The notes under the pieces: model-generated
What the model saw: only the letters and a program-made list of their open reading frames with translations
Databases searched by the model: none
What the model was told of the DNA's origin: nothing
Origin: an uncultured Eubacteriales bacterium
GTDB taxonomy: Bacteria > Bacillota > Clostridia > UMGS1883 > UMGS1540
Length of the DNA: 6,172 nucleotides
Direction of reading: 5' to 3'
Assembly (NCBI GenBank): GCA_900552775.1
Contig: USAP01000102.1
Coordinates: forward strand, 1 to 6,172
Part shown: piece by piece, positions 6,125 to 6,172 of the stretch
Layout: the number at the start of each line of letters is the position of its first letter
Position numbering within the stretch: the first letter of the stretch is position 1
Made by a program: the position numbers and the translations under genes

Positions 6125-6172
6125 TATAAAAGGGCAGTTTGAAAAAGGACTAACTATTAATTTTAATTTTTT

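Noticed and set aside
6125..6172. Possible terminator or second promoter at the right edge
   Set aside because: Only AT-rich sequence with imperfect palindromic TTAA runs; no stem or matched -35/-10 pair.
1..6172. CRISPR array, tRNA, insertion sequence or phage attachment site
   Set aside because: No spaced direct repeats, no tRNA-like fold, no transposase or integrase coding sequence and no flanking target duplications were seen on either strand.

Overview
The window (about 45% GC by eye, purine-rich Shine-Dalgarno sites a few bases before almost every start, one near-ideal sigma-A promoter, MEP-pathway isoprenoid gene) looks like a chromosomal piece from a low-to-mid-GC Firmicute, most likely an anaerobic gut-type Clostridia member. 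This assignment is inferred from style and gene content; no marker gene fixes the taxon.

Left edge (1-122): bases 1-74 read on the minus strand as an unmistakable fragment of RnfC, the membrane-associated subunit of the Rnf ferredoxin:NAD oxidoreductase, but the match stops dead at base 74/75, followed by an in-frame stop, with an abrupt drop in GC. This is either a rearrangement scar or an assembly junction. Bases 75-122 hold the ribosome binding site of the first full gene and no promoter I can defend.

Plus-strand operon (123-4191): four tightly packed genes with gaps of 13-16 bases, each with its own Shine-Dalgarno site. They are (1) a short cytoplasmic neutral-ceramidase-superfamily protein, (2) a short-chain dehydrogenase resembling the PtmA-like enzymes of nonulosonate/surface-glycan loci, (3) an aldo/keto reductase that starts on TTG, and (4) a Cys/His-rich protein made of two tandem copies of one domain, tentatively ATC-hydrolase-like. 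The set (a metal-dependent amidohydrolase-like fold, two NAD(P)H carbonyl oxidoreductases and a possible ring/amide hydrolase) suggests a small-molecule pathway that I cannot name. No transporter or regulator is in view.

A perfect 21-bp inverted repeat (4202-4258) lies between this operon and the convergent one and should terminate both.

Minus-strand operon (6124 to 4263): a consensus promoter drives galU (UTP-glucose-1-phosphate uridylyltransferase), whose stop overlaps the start of ispE (CDP-methylerythritol kinase) as ATGA. These are housekeeping genes for UDP-glucose supply and isoprenoid precursor synthesis. The right 48 bases (6125-6172) are AT-rich and hold no recognisable gene.
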